Notes: a model not told the origin generated them from the letters alone. DNA of 13,742 nucleotides from an uncultured Collinsella sp. (GCA_959599615.1 CAUGKA010000040.1:1-13742); one strand, 5' to 3'; numbered from the stretch's first letter, positions 1-7,213 are shown. Translations and numbers: made by a program.

Positions 1-151
1 GATGGACATTTCGTCCATCCGCAACCACAGCCTGGTAGGAACGTAGCGCATTATAGCTAAGTTCAAGCTAAAGTTTAAGGTTAGGGGCGTCATTCGCATC
101 GCGAGTACAGATTTCGCAGGTCGGAGTGAGCTATTCGTGCCCCTGTGAAGT

Positions 152-178
152 CCGGAGCTCCCCTATGGGGAGCTCCGG
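152..178. repeat. perfect 12-bp-stem hairpin
   Basis: CCGGAGCTCCCC (152-163) is followed by the loop TAT and its exact complement (167-178). Neither strand has a T-run after it, so it does not look like a normal intrinsic terminator. It stands one base before a second hairpin at 180-197. Confidence 0.75.
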
Positions 179-179
179 G

Positions 180-197
180 GCACCCTTCCTAGGGTGC
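180..197. repeat. 7-bp-stem hairpin, tandem with the previous one
   Basis: GCACCCT (180-186), loop TCCT, then AGGGTGC (191-197). Together with 152-178 it makes two stacked stem-loops directly outside the long inverted repeat that begins at 200. No T-run follows on either strand. Confidence 0.6.
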
Positions 198-199
198 TG

Positions 200-416
200 T
201 GGCCAAAAAATGGCAAATATGAGTACTGTCACCAATTTAGTAACAGGCAATTTTGGCCTCTCGGACAGATTTTGCGCTCAGTGTCGCCAACCTGATGCTT
301 AGTTATTCCACATTTGTTTATTATCTTCTTACTTTATGCCGCCTCCGAGTCCTAAATTCCTTGATTTTGCTGTTACTGATTTAGCGACAGTACTCATATT
401 TGCCATATTTTGGCCA
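200..416. repeat. 217-bp element with 47-bp terminal inverted repeats
   Basis: The left arm (200-246) and the reverse complement of the right arm (370-416) match at 42 of 47 positions by hand alignment. The shared core contains GGCAAATATGAGTACTGTC, and both arms end with GTAACAG on the inner side. The outer ends are TGGCCAAAA. The 123 bp between the arms are AT-rich and have no recognisable gene. A second TTTTGGCC at 251-258 mirrors the GGCCAAAA at 201-208, so the left arm is also bracketed by an 8-bp inverted repeat. I see no clear target-site duplication outside the arms. It could be a MITE-like element or a pair of opposed protein-binding sites. Confidence 0.7.
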
Positions 417-450
417 GGGTATATGATTAACCCCCTATTTTCGACGTGAA

Positions 451-1560
451 TTAGACCGGCTTAAGCCCAAAACACGCCCGCAGCGTATTAAGCAACGCCT
501 CTTGCTTCTTCCTGCGGGCATCGACACGATTCCGGTACCGCTTTCGCATACGCTGGTGAATGCGCCATGCGAGCGCTTCCATCGCTTCCATGTCACAGAG
601 CATTTCGTTGTTGACCGTCGCGACCTCGATTCCCATAGTAATCAAGCCCGTGTTGCGCTTTTCATCATGGATACGTCCCCTCCGAGAGGAATGGCCCAGC
701 TCACCGTTGTATTCCAGATCAAACCGGGCTGCCTCTTGATACGCATCGCAAACTGCATGGGGCATCCCCGAGATTGCCTGCGCACGGTCATCGAACTCGA
801 TCTTGTAGTCGGTCTTAAAAGGTCCGCAGGCAAACCCGCCATAGGGAAACGGAAGCGAAAACAGAGCGAGCATGATGCACTCCATGGGTGAGCGCAGGTT
901 TTCTGACAGGTAGGGACACAGGCGCAGCAGCTGTTTGGCCACATTCCCCTTGCATGCCGCAAGGTAAGCTGCCAGGCGATCGGGCGTCAGCACCGGCTCG
1001 ACTTCAAAGTAGCCCACATCTGGCGGTTGATCCTTATCCTTTGCAAGCCTATTCGCAACAGGTGAGCTGTAGGGAGGCAGATACTTCCCGCGATCGCTCA
1101 GTGAAATCTTGGAACACAGCTCCTGGGCCAGGGCAAATGCCTGGATACAGCCAACCTCGCGGGCGATAGCAACACAAAGGGCCTCGGGAGATAGGCTGTA
1201 CACCCCCGGTTCCACCTCTAGAATCGAGCCGGCGGGCAACCCGGAACACACGGACCAGCCTACGCCAGGCATGCGGCGGCGCTGCGCCGCAGATCCCACC
1301 AGCAAGCACAGATCTTCTTGCACCTCGCCACTTTTGGCTCCAATTCGCACCAAGTCAGGAAGATAGATATCCTCGGTCGAGGGCGACGACGTGCGCAGCA
1401 CACGGAGCTCTTCATCGGGATTAAGGTCCTTCCAGCTGATATAGCCCATCTGCCGGCGCTCGGCGCGCATCATGCGCAGCGCTGAAGCGCCTGTTAGGAT
1501 TACGGAAGCCGCCAGCTGTTCGCCTGTCGGCTCGTTGCGCCGCTCAATCTTCGCTGCCAC
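451..1560 (-). CDS. uncharacterised protein with DUF559/Vsr-like C-terminal motif
   Basis: A protein of about 369 aa whose function I do not recognise. I choose the GTG at 1560 because AGGGGTGG lies just before it (1572-1565) and comF ends only 10 nt upstream; an ATG at 1599 inside comF is the alternative. The open frame continues further into comF, but that part is a shadow of comF. The C-terminal third carries a run typical of DUF559/Vsr-like PD-(D/E)XK folds: Glu227 in SPME, D281-L-E283-YNGE, H290, then HDEKRN (298-303), a leucine-rich stretch and MGIEV. This is pattern recognition only. The N-terminal part has segments (for example YSLSPEALCVAIARE) of the kind seen in AbiEi-like regulators, a weaker comparison. 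The C-terminus is basic (MRKRYRNR, ARRKKQ). By eye it is less GC-rich than the neighbouring genes. The last gene of the block, it may be co-transcribed with comF. Confidence 0.6.
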   Translation of the reverse strand: MAAKIERRNEPTGEQLAASVILTGASALRMMRAERRQMGYISWKDLNPDEELRVLRTSSPSTEDIYLPDLVRIGAKSGEVQEDLCLLVGSAAQRRRMPGVGWSVCSGLPAGSILEVEPGVYSLSPEALCVAIAREVGCIQAFALAQELCSKISLSDRGKYLPPYSSPVANRLAKDKDQPPDVGYFEVEPVLTPDRLAAYLAACKGNVAKQLLRLCPYLSENLRSPMECIMLALFSLPFPYGGFACGPFKTDYKIEFDDRAQAISGMPHAVCDAYQEAARFDLEYNGELGHSSRRGRIHDEKRNTGLITMGIEVATVNNEMLCDMEAMEALAWRIHQRMRKRYRNRVDARRKKQEALLNTLRACFGLKPV

Positions 1561-1570
1561 AAAACCACCC

Positions 1571-2377
1571 CTACCAAACACGTGCGATAGCAAGGCCATC
1601 GACTGCCGCAGCGCCGGCACGCTTGAGCTCCGCCGAGGCCGCTGCCATGGTCGCGCCCGTGGTGATAACGTCATCGATAAGCAGTAGACGGCGGCCGCGC
1701 ACGTCCTCAACCGTCTCGTACATGCCTTGGGCACGCTCGCGACGCTCCTCACGACCGAGTTCGCGCTGGTCGCCATGCCCGTACTTGACGAGGGCATCGA
1801 GCAGGGGAACGCCCGACAGCTCGCAAAATGGGCGCGCAATGGCCTCCATATGATCAAAGCCACGCCGCCGAAACGCTGCCGCCGTCGCAGGCACAAACAC
1901 CACCGCATCCGCACCGGACAGCACACCTCCTAAGCGTTCGGGCGCTACGACCTGGGCATGCAGGGCGGTGTCGTAGAGCAGCTCCGCCAGATACGGCGCC
2001 AGACGTCGCTCGCCCGCATCCTTGTACGCTTTAATGATGCGCGGCAGCGGATGCGCATAGACGGCGCACGCCAGGCAGCGGTCGAGCGCCTCTGCCATTG
2101 CCGAGGACGTGCCCTCGACCGAACACTCAGTGCACAGCAAATCCCCAAACGGGGCGCCGCATCGGGTACAGCTATGACGTGGGTCGATGAGCGTGAGCGC
2201 GGCCAGGCAGTCTTGGCAAATAAGCGCACCGGCGCGCTCGCAGCCGGCACATCGTGTTGGCGACAATACCTCGAGTGCCTCGCATGCCGCCCGCTCGGCA
2301 AACGGCAGCAATTCGTCCGCAAACGGTAGGGCGCCGGCACCCTGCAGACGGCTCAATTTGTTCAGATGGCTCTTCAA
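1571..2377 (-). CDS. comF: ComF family phosphoribosyltransferase-like protein
   Basis: A 268-aa protein of the ComF family, cytoplasmic proteins needed in competent bacteria for handling incoming single-stranded DNA. The N-terminal zinc-finger part has paired cysteines C43/C46, C54/C57, C70/C73 and C82/C85. The C-terminal PRTase fold has the family motif RRRGFDHM (170-177; usually RGFNQ) and the PRPP-loop LLLIDDVITTGATM (231-244). The start is TTG at 2377, with AGGGAGG eight bases upstream; no ATG fits as well. The whole ribosome binding site lies in one arm of a perfect hairpin (2381-2416). ricT ends 102 nt upstream, and the nuclease-like gene starts 10 nt downstream. C101/C104 form an extra CxxC pair before the PRTase domain. 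Competence itself is not shown for this organism, so the role is inferred from the family. Confidence 0.85.
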   Translation of the reverse strand: MKSHLNKLSRLQGAGALPFADELLPFAERAACEALEVLSPTRCAGCERAGALICQDCLAALTLIDPRHSCTRCGAPFGDLLCTECSVEGTSSAMAEALDRCLACAVYAHPLPRIIKAYKDAGERRLAPYLAELLYDTALHAQVVAPERLGGVLSGADAVVFVPATAAAFRRRGFDHMEAIARPFCELSGVPLLDALVKYGHGDQRELGREERRERAQGMYETVEDVRGRRLLLIDDVITTGATMAAASAELKRAGAAAVDGLAIARVW

Positions 2378-2380
2378 GAC

Positions 2381-2416
2381 ACAACCCTCCCTACGTTCGG
2401 TCGCAGGGAGGGTTGT
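2381..2416 (-). promoter_or_regulatory. comF leader hairpin covering the ribosome binding site
   Basis: ACAACCCTCCCT (2381-2392) and AGGGAGGGTTGT (2405-2416) form a perfect 12-bp stem with a 12-nt loop. In the minus-strand RNA the AGGGAGG that serves as the comF Shine-Dalgarno lies in the 3' arm, four bases from the arm's end and eight bases before the TTG start. The upstream arm is its exact complement, so the folded leader would hide the site. No T-run follows, which argues against a ricT terminator, though a degenerate one cannot be excluded. Confidence 0.6.
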
Positions 2417-2434
2417 TGATTCAGCACTATGGTA

Positions 2435-2451
2435 CCCCGATGTGCTCGGGG
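2435..2451. repeat. small hairpin between ricT and comF
   Basis: CCCCGA (2435-2440), a 5-nt loop, then TCGGGG (2446-2451). It sits 28 bp past the ricT stop codon (2480-2482) and could help end or pause ricT transcription, but no T-run follows on the minus strand. Confidence 0.35.
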
Positions 2452-2479
2452 CAAGGCGGGCTAAATCCGCTCGCGGGCG

Positions 2480-4180
2480 TTATTCGCCGGCGGGCGGTTG
2501 TGGTGCGGACGAAGACGGGGTCGAGCCCTCGCCACCATCCTGGCGCAGCTTGCGGGAACGGCGACGGCGACGGCGCTTTTGACCCTGGTCGGCCGAGCCC
2601 TCGCCACCGCGATCCTCGCGCGGCTCGCGCTCGTCGCGAGCGGCGCCACGCGAAGCCTTAGCAGCCGCTCCCCCGCCATCTCCGGGACGACGGCGCGTGA
2701 CCTTGACCTCGCCATCCGAGACCTGATCGGCCACGGAGGGCACTGAGGGCTTCTGTTGCGCGCCCGAGGAATGGCGACGGCGCGGACGCGGCGCGCGCTC
2801 ATCCTCGCCACGTGACTTGCCGCCCTTGTCGGCAGACGCATCGGAGGCCGAGGCGCCCTTGGAAGCGGCACCAGCCTCGCGAGCAGCTGCGGCGCGGAAG
2901 GCGTCCTCGCGCTCCTCGCTCGACAGATGACGGCGGCGGCGACGTGTGGGGTTCATGCCACCGCCGCGATTCTGCTGCTGGGGTTGCTGAACCTCGCGCT
3001 CGCGAGAGGCGTTCTTGCCCGCGGCTGCAGCCTCGGCAGCATCGCCCGAGCCCGCGCGCTTGCGACGACGACGGCCACCGGCGGCCTCCTCGGCCTCAGG
3101 CGTTGCGGCATTGCCACGGCCCTTTCCGCGGCCACGGCCCTCGCCCTGCCCCTGACCGGCGCGAGCATCGGATTCAGCATCGCGACGACGGCGCTTGGGC
3201 ATCGACGTGCCAGCAAGACGGTCGGCGCTCGACAGGCCATCGCCCACGTCGACGCCGTTCTCGCGATCGAGTTCCATGAGCGCCAGGCGCATCTCGGGCG
3301 ACTCGATGCGCTCGAGCACGTCGCGCGTCACGCAGTCGGGGCGGCAGTTGCAGCCCTGCTCGGCAGCCTTCTTTTTGCAGCCCTCCGAGCAGGTCATATC
3401 GGCCAGGTTGACCTTAAAGACCTTGCCGTTCTCCAGGCGCAGCACCAGCTGCTCACGCGGCGTGTCATATTCCTGAATACGCGCCTTGCCGAGCGGCGTA
3501 TCGATAAGCGTCTTCTTTTTGGGCGCGCGGCTCTTAAAGTCCTTGTAGGCCTCGAACTCGTAGCGCAGGCAGCACATCAGGCGGCCGCACACGCCGCTGA
3601 TCTTGGAGGAATTGAGCGGCAGGTCCTGCTCTTTTGCCATGCGGATCGAGACGGGCTCAAACTGTCCGCCAAAGCGCGTGCAACAGAGCTCCTGGCCGCA
3701 CTGGGCATAGCCGCCCACCAGGCGAGTCTCGTCGCGCACGCCGATCTGGCGCATGTCGACGCGAATGTGCAGCGTCGAGGACAGATCCTTGACGAGCTGA
3801 CGAAAATCGACGCGTTCCTCGGCCGCAAAGTAGAACACGGCCTTCTCGCCGCCAAACAGGTACTCGACGCCGACCGGCTTCATCTCGAGGTCGAGCTCTT
3901 TGACCAGACGGCGGAAATCGACCATGGCCTCGTCGCCCTGGATGGCAAGATCGTCGGCAAGCTGCAGGTCGATGTCGCTCGCCACGCGCAGCACGGGCTT
4001 GAGCGGCTGACCGATCTCGTCTTGCGGTACCTCGAAGGGATCAGCCGTGACCAGACCGATCTCGGTTCCGCGCTCGGTGGAGCAAATAGCGTAATCTGCC
4101 TCGAGGATATCCAGATCCTGCGGGTCAAACCACAGGTCGCGCGAGGCGTAGGTAAACTTAACGGGTACGACTAACGGCAT
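2480..4180 (-). CDS. ricT: PSP1-domain protein RicT (YaaT) with long Arg-rich tail
   Basis: The first 300 or so residues are a RicT/YaaT protein. In Bacillus subtilis RicT forms the Y-complex with RicA and RicF, which carries iron-sulfur clusters and helps RNase Y process mRNA. The hallmark cysteines are present: CGQELCC (C161, C166, C167) and CGRLMCC (C198, C203, C204). A further Cys group follows in C264, C268, C277, C279 and C283. From about residue 326 to 566 the protein is low-complexity and probably disordered, with many Arg/Lys clusters (KRRRR, GRRRRKR, TRRRRRH, RRRRRRSRK), RG-rich stretches and acidic patches. That is an unusual extension for this family, which is usually under 300 aa. 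The ATG at 4180 has AGGAAGG upstream and overlaps the end of holB by 10 nt. RicA and RicF partners are not in the window. Confidence 0.88.
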   Translation of the reverse strand: MPLVVPVKFTYASRDLWFDPQDLDILEADYAICSTERGTEIGLVTADPFEVPQDEIGQPLKPVLRVASDIDLQLADDLAIQGDEAMVDFRRLVKELDLEMKPVGVEYLFGGEKAVFYFAAEERVDFRQLVKDLSSTLHIRVDMRQIGVRDETRLVGGYAQCGQELCCTRFGGQFEPVSIRMAKEQDLPLNSSKISGVCGRLMCCLRYEFEAYKDFKSRAPKKKTLIDTPLGKARIQEYDTPREQLVLRLENGKVFKVNLADMTCSEGCKKKAAEQGCNCRPDCVTRDVLERIESPEMRLALMELDRENGVDVGDGLSSADRLAGTSMPKRRRRDAESDARAGQGQGEGRGRGKGRGNAATPEAEEAAGGRRRRKRAGSGDAAEAAAAGKNASREREVQQPQQQNRGGGMNPTRRRRRHLSSEEREDAFRAAAAREAGAASKGASASDASADKGGKSRGEDERAPRPRRRHSSGAQQKPSVPSVADQVSDGEVKVTRRRPGDGGGAAAKASRGAARDEREPREDRGGEGSADQGQKRRRRRRSRKLRQDGGEGSTPSSSAPQPPAGE

Positions 4181-5298
4181 TTCAGTGCCTTCCTGATATC
4201 GAACAGCATGACCTCGATGGCCAGCTGGGGAGTAACGTTTCTGGCGATGTTGCGCTCGGCGGTCGCGACCGCCTCGAGCGCCTGGGTGGCACCCGCAACA
4301 TTGGTCGCGGCGGCAAGCCGACCGATCGTGTCGCGCACATCCTCGTTCACCACGTCGGCTGCCTCGTCCTGAAGTGTCAGCAGCACATCGCGCATGAGCG
4401 TCCGCGCGCTCGCCAGCGCTTCCATGATACCCGAACGCTCGCGCGCGTTGAGTTCGCGCTTGTTGCGGTCCTCAAGCTGCTTCAATGCTCCACGCGACAG
4501 GTAGTCGGCGTTTTGCTCGAGTACCTTTTCCTGCGTGGACTTGACCTCGGCGAGCGGCGCCTTAACGGCGACAATGAGCGACTTGGCGCGACTGAGCACG
4601 TCGGCCTCGTCGGCGGCAATGAGTGAGTCGATGGCACGGACCATCTGACGGCGGGCGTCCTGGCGCTCGGCGCTCTTAAGAAACTCGATGCCGCGTGTGG
4701 GGCTTCCCGCCACGGCGACCGCCATGCGGCAACGCGCAGGGTCCTGACCGGTGGCGCGGCTCACGGCCTGCGCGGCGACGGCGGGCGATACCAGCCGAAA
4801 CGGCACGCACTGGCAACGACTCACGATAGTGGGCAGCATCACGTCGGCCGAGGTACCCAACAGGATGAACATAACGCCCTCGGGCGGCTCCTCGAGCGTT
4901 TTGAGCAGCGCGTTGGCGGTGTTGGCGCGCAGCTGCTCGGCACGGTCGATGATGTAGACCTTGGCCTTGGCACGGATGGGCGCCAGCGGCACGTCATCGA
5001 GCAGCTCGCGGGTCTGGGCAATGAGGTAACCCGTGGCGCTCTCGGGCGTGTAATAGTGCACGTCGGGATGCGTATGCCGAGCAACGCGCACGCAGCTGTC
5101 GCATGCGCCGCAGCCGTCCTGCTCGCACAGGAAGGCCTGGGCGAGCGCCCACGCGGCGTCGAGCTTGCCCGCGCCGGGCGCGCCCAAAAACAGGTAGGCG
5201 TGCGATGCGCGACCGCTAGCGACGGCATTGGTCAAAAAGTCGCGCACGCGCTCTTGGGTGTCGAGCTTGGCCAGCAGGCTTGCCTGAGCGGGAGCCAT
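4171..5298 (-). CDS. holB: DNA polymerase III subunit delta prime
   Basis: A 375-aa clamp-loader subunit that helps open the sliding clamp onto primed DNA. I choose the ATG at 5298, which has AAGGAGG nine bases upstream and begins one base after the tmk stop; a longer frame back to a TTG at 5319 would overlap tmk. Seen in order: P-loop-like GAPGAGKL (39-46), a Cys4 zinc module (C58, C63, C66, C69), VYIIDRAEQL as the Walker B region (114-123), and the SRC motif (160-162) that supplies the arginine finger to the neighbouring subunit. The P-loop has Leu46 where Thr or Ser is expected, which fits a subunit with a structural rather than ATP-hydrolysing role. The order tmk–holB–ricT resembles the Bacillus tmk–yaaQ–yaaR–holB–yaaT region, without the two small genes. 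Confidence 0.92.
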   Translation of the reverse strand: MAPAQASLLAKLDTQERVRDFLTNAVASGRASHAYLFLGAPGAGKLDAAWALAQAFLCEQDGCGACDSCVRVARHTHPDVHYYTPESATGYLIAQTRELLDDVPLAPIRAKAKVYIIDRAEQLRANTANALLKTLEEPPEGVMFILLGTSADVMLPTIVSRCQCVPFRLVSPAVAAQAVSRATGQDPARCRMAVAVAGSPTRGIEFLKSAERQDARRQMVRAIDSLIAADEADVLSRAKSLIVAVKAPLAEVKSTQEKVLEQNADYLSRGALKQLEDRNKRELNARERSGIMEALASARTLMRDVLLTLQDEAADVVNEDVRDTIGRLAAATNVAGATQALEAVATAERNIARNVTPQLAIEVMLFDIRKALKCR

Positions 5299-5299
5299 G

Positions 5300-5983
5300 T
5301 TACTCGGCCTCCTTGGCAAGCGCGGCGGCGACGGCTTCCTGCGAAATGTCGAGACCGTACGCGCGAACCTGCTCGACCGTCTTCTCGAAGACTTCCTCGA
5401 CGGTCGTAGTGGCGTCGATGAGCTTTACGCGGTTTGGCTCCTCGGCGGCAATTGCGCAAAACCCCTCGTAGACACGCTCCTGGAATGCCATGCCCTTGGC
5501 CTCCATGCGATCCGACGCGCAACGGGCTGCCATGCGTAGCGCCGCCTGCTCGGGCGTGATGTGGTAGACGAGTGTGAGCGCCGGGTGCGTTCCCGCGACG
5601 GCCAGGTTGTTGGCGTCGCGCACCATCTGGCGGTCGAGGCCGTCGGCAAACGCCTGGTAGCAGGTCGTGGAATCGTAGAAGCGGTCACACAGGACCACCT
5701 TGCCGGCCGTAAGGGCGGGGGCTATGACCTCGTGCACCAGCTGGGCACGCGCAGCCTCGTAGAGCAGCAACTCGCAGGTGTCGCCCATCGCCATATTGGC
5801 GGGGTCGAGCAGCAGGGCGCGGATCTTTTCGCTGATGGCGGTGCCGCCCGGCTCGCGCAGGCTCACAACCTGGTGGCCAGCGAGCTCGAGCGCGCGGGCA
5901 AGCAGGCGCGCCTGCGTGGACTTGCCGGCACCGTCGACGCCCTCGAGCGTGATAAAGCTATGTTGAGCAGGCTCAAAAGCCAT
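5300..5983 (-). CDS. tmk: thymidylate kinase
   Basis: A 227-aa dTMP kinase, making dTDP from dTMP and ATP on the way to dTTP. Visible motifs: P-loop GVDGAGKST (15-23), REPGGT (43-48), DRFYDSTTCYQ (100-110) for nucleotide binding, and a lid segment with QERVYEGF (168-175). Length is close to the usual 205-215 aa, with a short C-terminal extension. The ATG at 5983 has AGGAAGGGG eight bases before it. It is the first gene of the tmk–holB–ricT operon; a promoter fits at 6037-6065. Confidence 0.95.
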   Translation of the reverse strand: MAFEPAQHSFITLEGVDGAGKSTQARLLARALELAGHQVVSLREPGGTAISEKIRALLLDPANMAMGDTCELLLYEAARAQLVHEVIAPALTAGKVVLCDRFYDSTTCYQAFADGLDRQMVRDANNLAVAGTHPALTLVYHITPEQAALRMAARCASDRMEAKGMAFQERVYEGFCAIAAEEPNRVKLIDATTTVEEVFEKTVEQVRAYGLDISQEAVAAALAKEAE

Positions 5984-6036
5984 GGGCGCAGCCCCTTCCT
6001 ACAAGGCGCGTAAATGCGAGTTACAGCAACCAAGCC

Positions 6037-6065
6037 ATGATACCCCAGTGCTCGGCACGTCCCAA
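6037..6065 (-). promoter_or_regulatory. probable promoter of the tmk–holB–ricT operon
   Basis: On the minus strand TTGGGA (6065-6060) and TATCAT (6042-6037) are separated by exactly 17 bp, a good match to the main vegetative consensus. Transcription would start near 6030, leaving a leader of about 45 nt before the tmk ATG. Inferred from sequence only. Confidence 0.5.
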
Positions 6066-6093
6066 ATCCCACCTAGCCAATGGCTACTCAGGC

Positions 6094-6150
6094 GGCAGTT
6101 AGGGACGTTCCTAAACTGCCGGCCGAAAAGGAACGTCCTCAACTGCCGGC
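6094..6150. repeat. palindromic repeat, copy 1 (upstream of zinc-ribbon gene)
   Basis: A 57-bp unit that matches the copy at 7214-7270 at 53 positions and lies in the same orientation. Its ends are imperfect inverted repeats: GGCAGTTAGGGACGTTCC on the left and GGAACGTCCTCAACTGCC on the right. A shorter hairpin can also form within its left half (GGCAGTT with AACTGCC, 6094-6120). It resembles REP-type intergenic elements with a GGGACGTTCC core that I recall from related genomes; this was not searched. Confidence 0.75.
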
Positions 6151-6166
6151 TTTTTGGGGTGCTGGG

Positions 6167-6172
6167 TATAAT
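6167..6172 (+). promoter_or_regulatory. -10 box for the zinc-ribbon gene
   Basis: A perfect TATAAT, 38 bases before the ATG at 6210. No good -35 hexamer stands 16-18 bp upstream; that position falls in the right end of the palindromic repeat (6094-6150), so the repeat may overlap the promoter. Confidence 0.45.
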
Positions 6173-6209
6173 CGTCGTATTGCATTGAAATGTGGCGAAA
6201 GGAGTGGCA

Positions 6210-7193
6210 ATGTCTCGGTATTGCGCCTCGTGCGGCAAGCTTCTTGCAGATGATGCCAAGTTCTGCACCTCGTGCGGTGCACCCGTTGAGCAAACAGCCG
6301 CGAGCGATAGCCAGCCCGCTTTTGAGCAGACCGGCTCCCTTGATACGCCGCAAGCCAAGGCGGACGACTCCCTCGCCTATAGCCCCGACCCCGCCGCAAG
6401 GACCGAGGCCGTCGAGACCACGCAGCGCATACCCGTCGCGAGCGGCTCGCCCCAACAGCAGCCGGCTCCCGCATACGCGCCCGCTTCGCCACAGACCCCC
6501 GCTCCCAAAAAGAGCGGCACCGGGCCGCTTATCGCCGTTATCGTTGTGCTGGTGGCGATCATCATCGCCCTGGTCGTTTTCTTTGTGATCAAGCCTTTCG
6601 ACAACGCTGCCACGCAGACGACCGCCGAGGTAGCTAAGCTGCACCATGACGTCGACGACGATGACCTAAAGCCTCTCGGCGATCCCAACAGCCTGTACGA
6701 CGATGATGACGATGACGACGAGGATGGCGGCGAAGCAACGCTCTCCGAGCAGAACCTCTACCGTCGCCTGAGCGAATACTACGACCTGCTCGAAGATCTC
6801 GACAGCCAGGTCCGTGGCTGCGCGCAGAACTTCAACGGCAACTATCTGGAAGAGGATCGAACCACCCGTCAAAATCTCGCCGACGTCGCCGAGCGCACGG
6901 AGGACACCATCGAGCAGTATTACGACATCGTCGAGGACCTGGACGTCCCGACGAGCTCCAAGAACTACAGCTCCTGGAAGGACATCATCGCCCTGTACGA
7001 CGACCTGGATCACCGCATTGACGCAATCTGTGATGCCTGGGAGATCAGCCTGAAATACGCCAAGCCTGCGGACCACAAGAATGAGATCGTGGCGCCGCTG
7101 TCGCGCGACAACGTGGCGGGCACCAATGACAATAAGTACCGCCTAGACTTTGAGGAGCGCTATCCCGGCGCCAAGCCTGTCGAGGTGAACTAG
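6210..7193 (+). CDS. zinc-ribbon, single-pass membrane protein, function unknown
   Basis: A 327-aa protein. I choose the ATG at 6210 because AAAGGAG (6198-6204) precedes it by five bases and the zinc ribbon starts at once; the GTG at 6192 overlaps no good site. Layout: a Cys4 zinc ribbon (C5, C8, C19, C22), a Pro/Gln/Ala-rich linker (about 30-103), one hydrophobic helix (about 105-128, GPLIAVIVVLVAIIIALVVFF), then a segment with an Asp run (164-172) and a helical, strongly acidic domain rich in Tyr, Leu and Asp (about 178-285). There is no signal peptide, so the zinc ribbon should be cytoplasmic and the acidic domain outside. Such zinc-ribbon plus membrane-helix proteins are common in Gram-positive bacteria, but I do not recognise the outer domain. 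The gene stands alone on the plus strand between two palindromic repeats and diverges from tmk. Confidence 0.85.
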   Translation: MSRYCASCGKLLADDAKFCTSCGAPVEQTAASDSQPAFEQTGSLDTPQAKADDSLAYSPDPAARTEAVETTQRIPVASGSPQQQPAPAYAPASPQTPAPKKSGTGPLIAVIVVLVAIIIALVVFFVIKPFDNAATQTTAEVAKLHHDVDDDDLKPLGDPNSLYDDDDDDDEDGGEATLSEQNLYRRLSEYYDLLEDLDSQVRGCAQNFNGNYLEEDRTTRQNLADVAERTEDTIEQYYDIVEDLDVPTSSKNYSSWKDIIALYDDLDHRIDAICDAWEISLKYAKPADHKNEIVAPLSRDNVAGTNDNKYRLDFEERYPGAKPVEVN

Positions 7194-7213
7194 CGCTTTG
7201 TCGTTTCCGAGCC

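Larger units (their letters stand above)
1..450. other. gene-free, repeat-rich intergenic region
   Basis: No reading frame here has a convincing start, ribosome binding site and protein-like composition. The stretch is visibly more AT-rich than the coding DNA, especially around 300-370. It holds a small hairpin at the window edge (1-7 pairing with 13-19), two tandem hairpins (152-178 and 180-197) and a long inverted repeat (200-246 with 370-416). The gene at 451 ends here on the minus strand, and no U-tract terminator is visible after its stop. What lies left of position 1 is unknown. Confidence 0.7.

Noticed and set aside
83..144. Possible structured RNA closed by AGGGGC / GCCCCT
   Set aside because: Only six closing pairs over 62 nt and no extension of the stem inward.
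300..312. DnaA-box-like TTATTCCACA
   Set aside because: It has an inserted base compared with TTATCCACA, is single, and no dnaA or dnaN is nearby.
1561..1926. N-terminal extension of the gene at 451 back to 1926
   Set aside because: This part lies in another frame over comF, is rich in Arg, Ser and Cys, and has no good ribosome binding site; the GTG at 1560 does.
2927..4174. 415-aa open frame on the plus strand
   Set aside because: Antisense shadow of ricT; no supported start and no recognisable domain.
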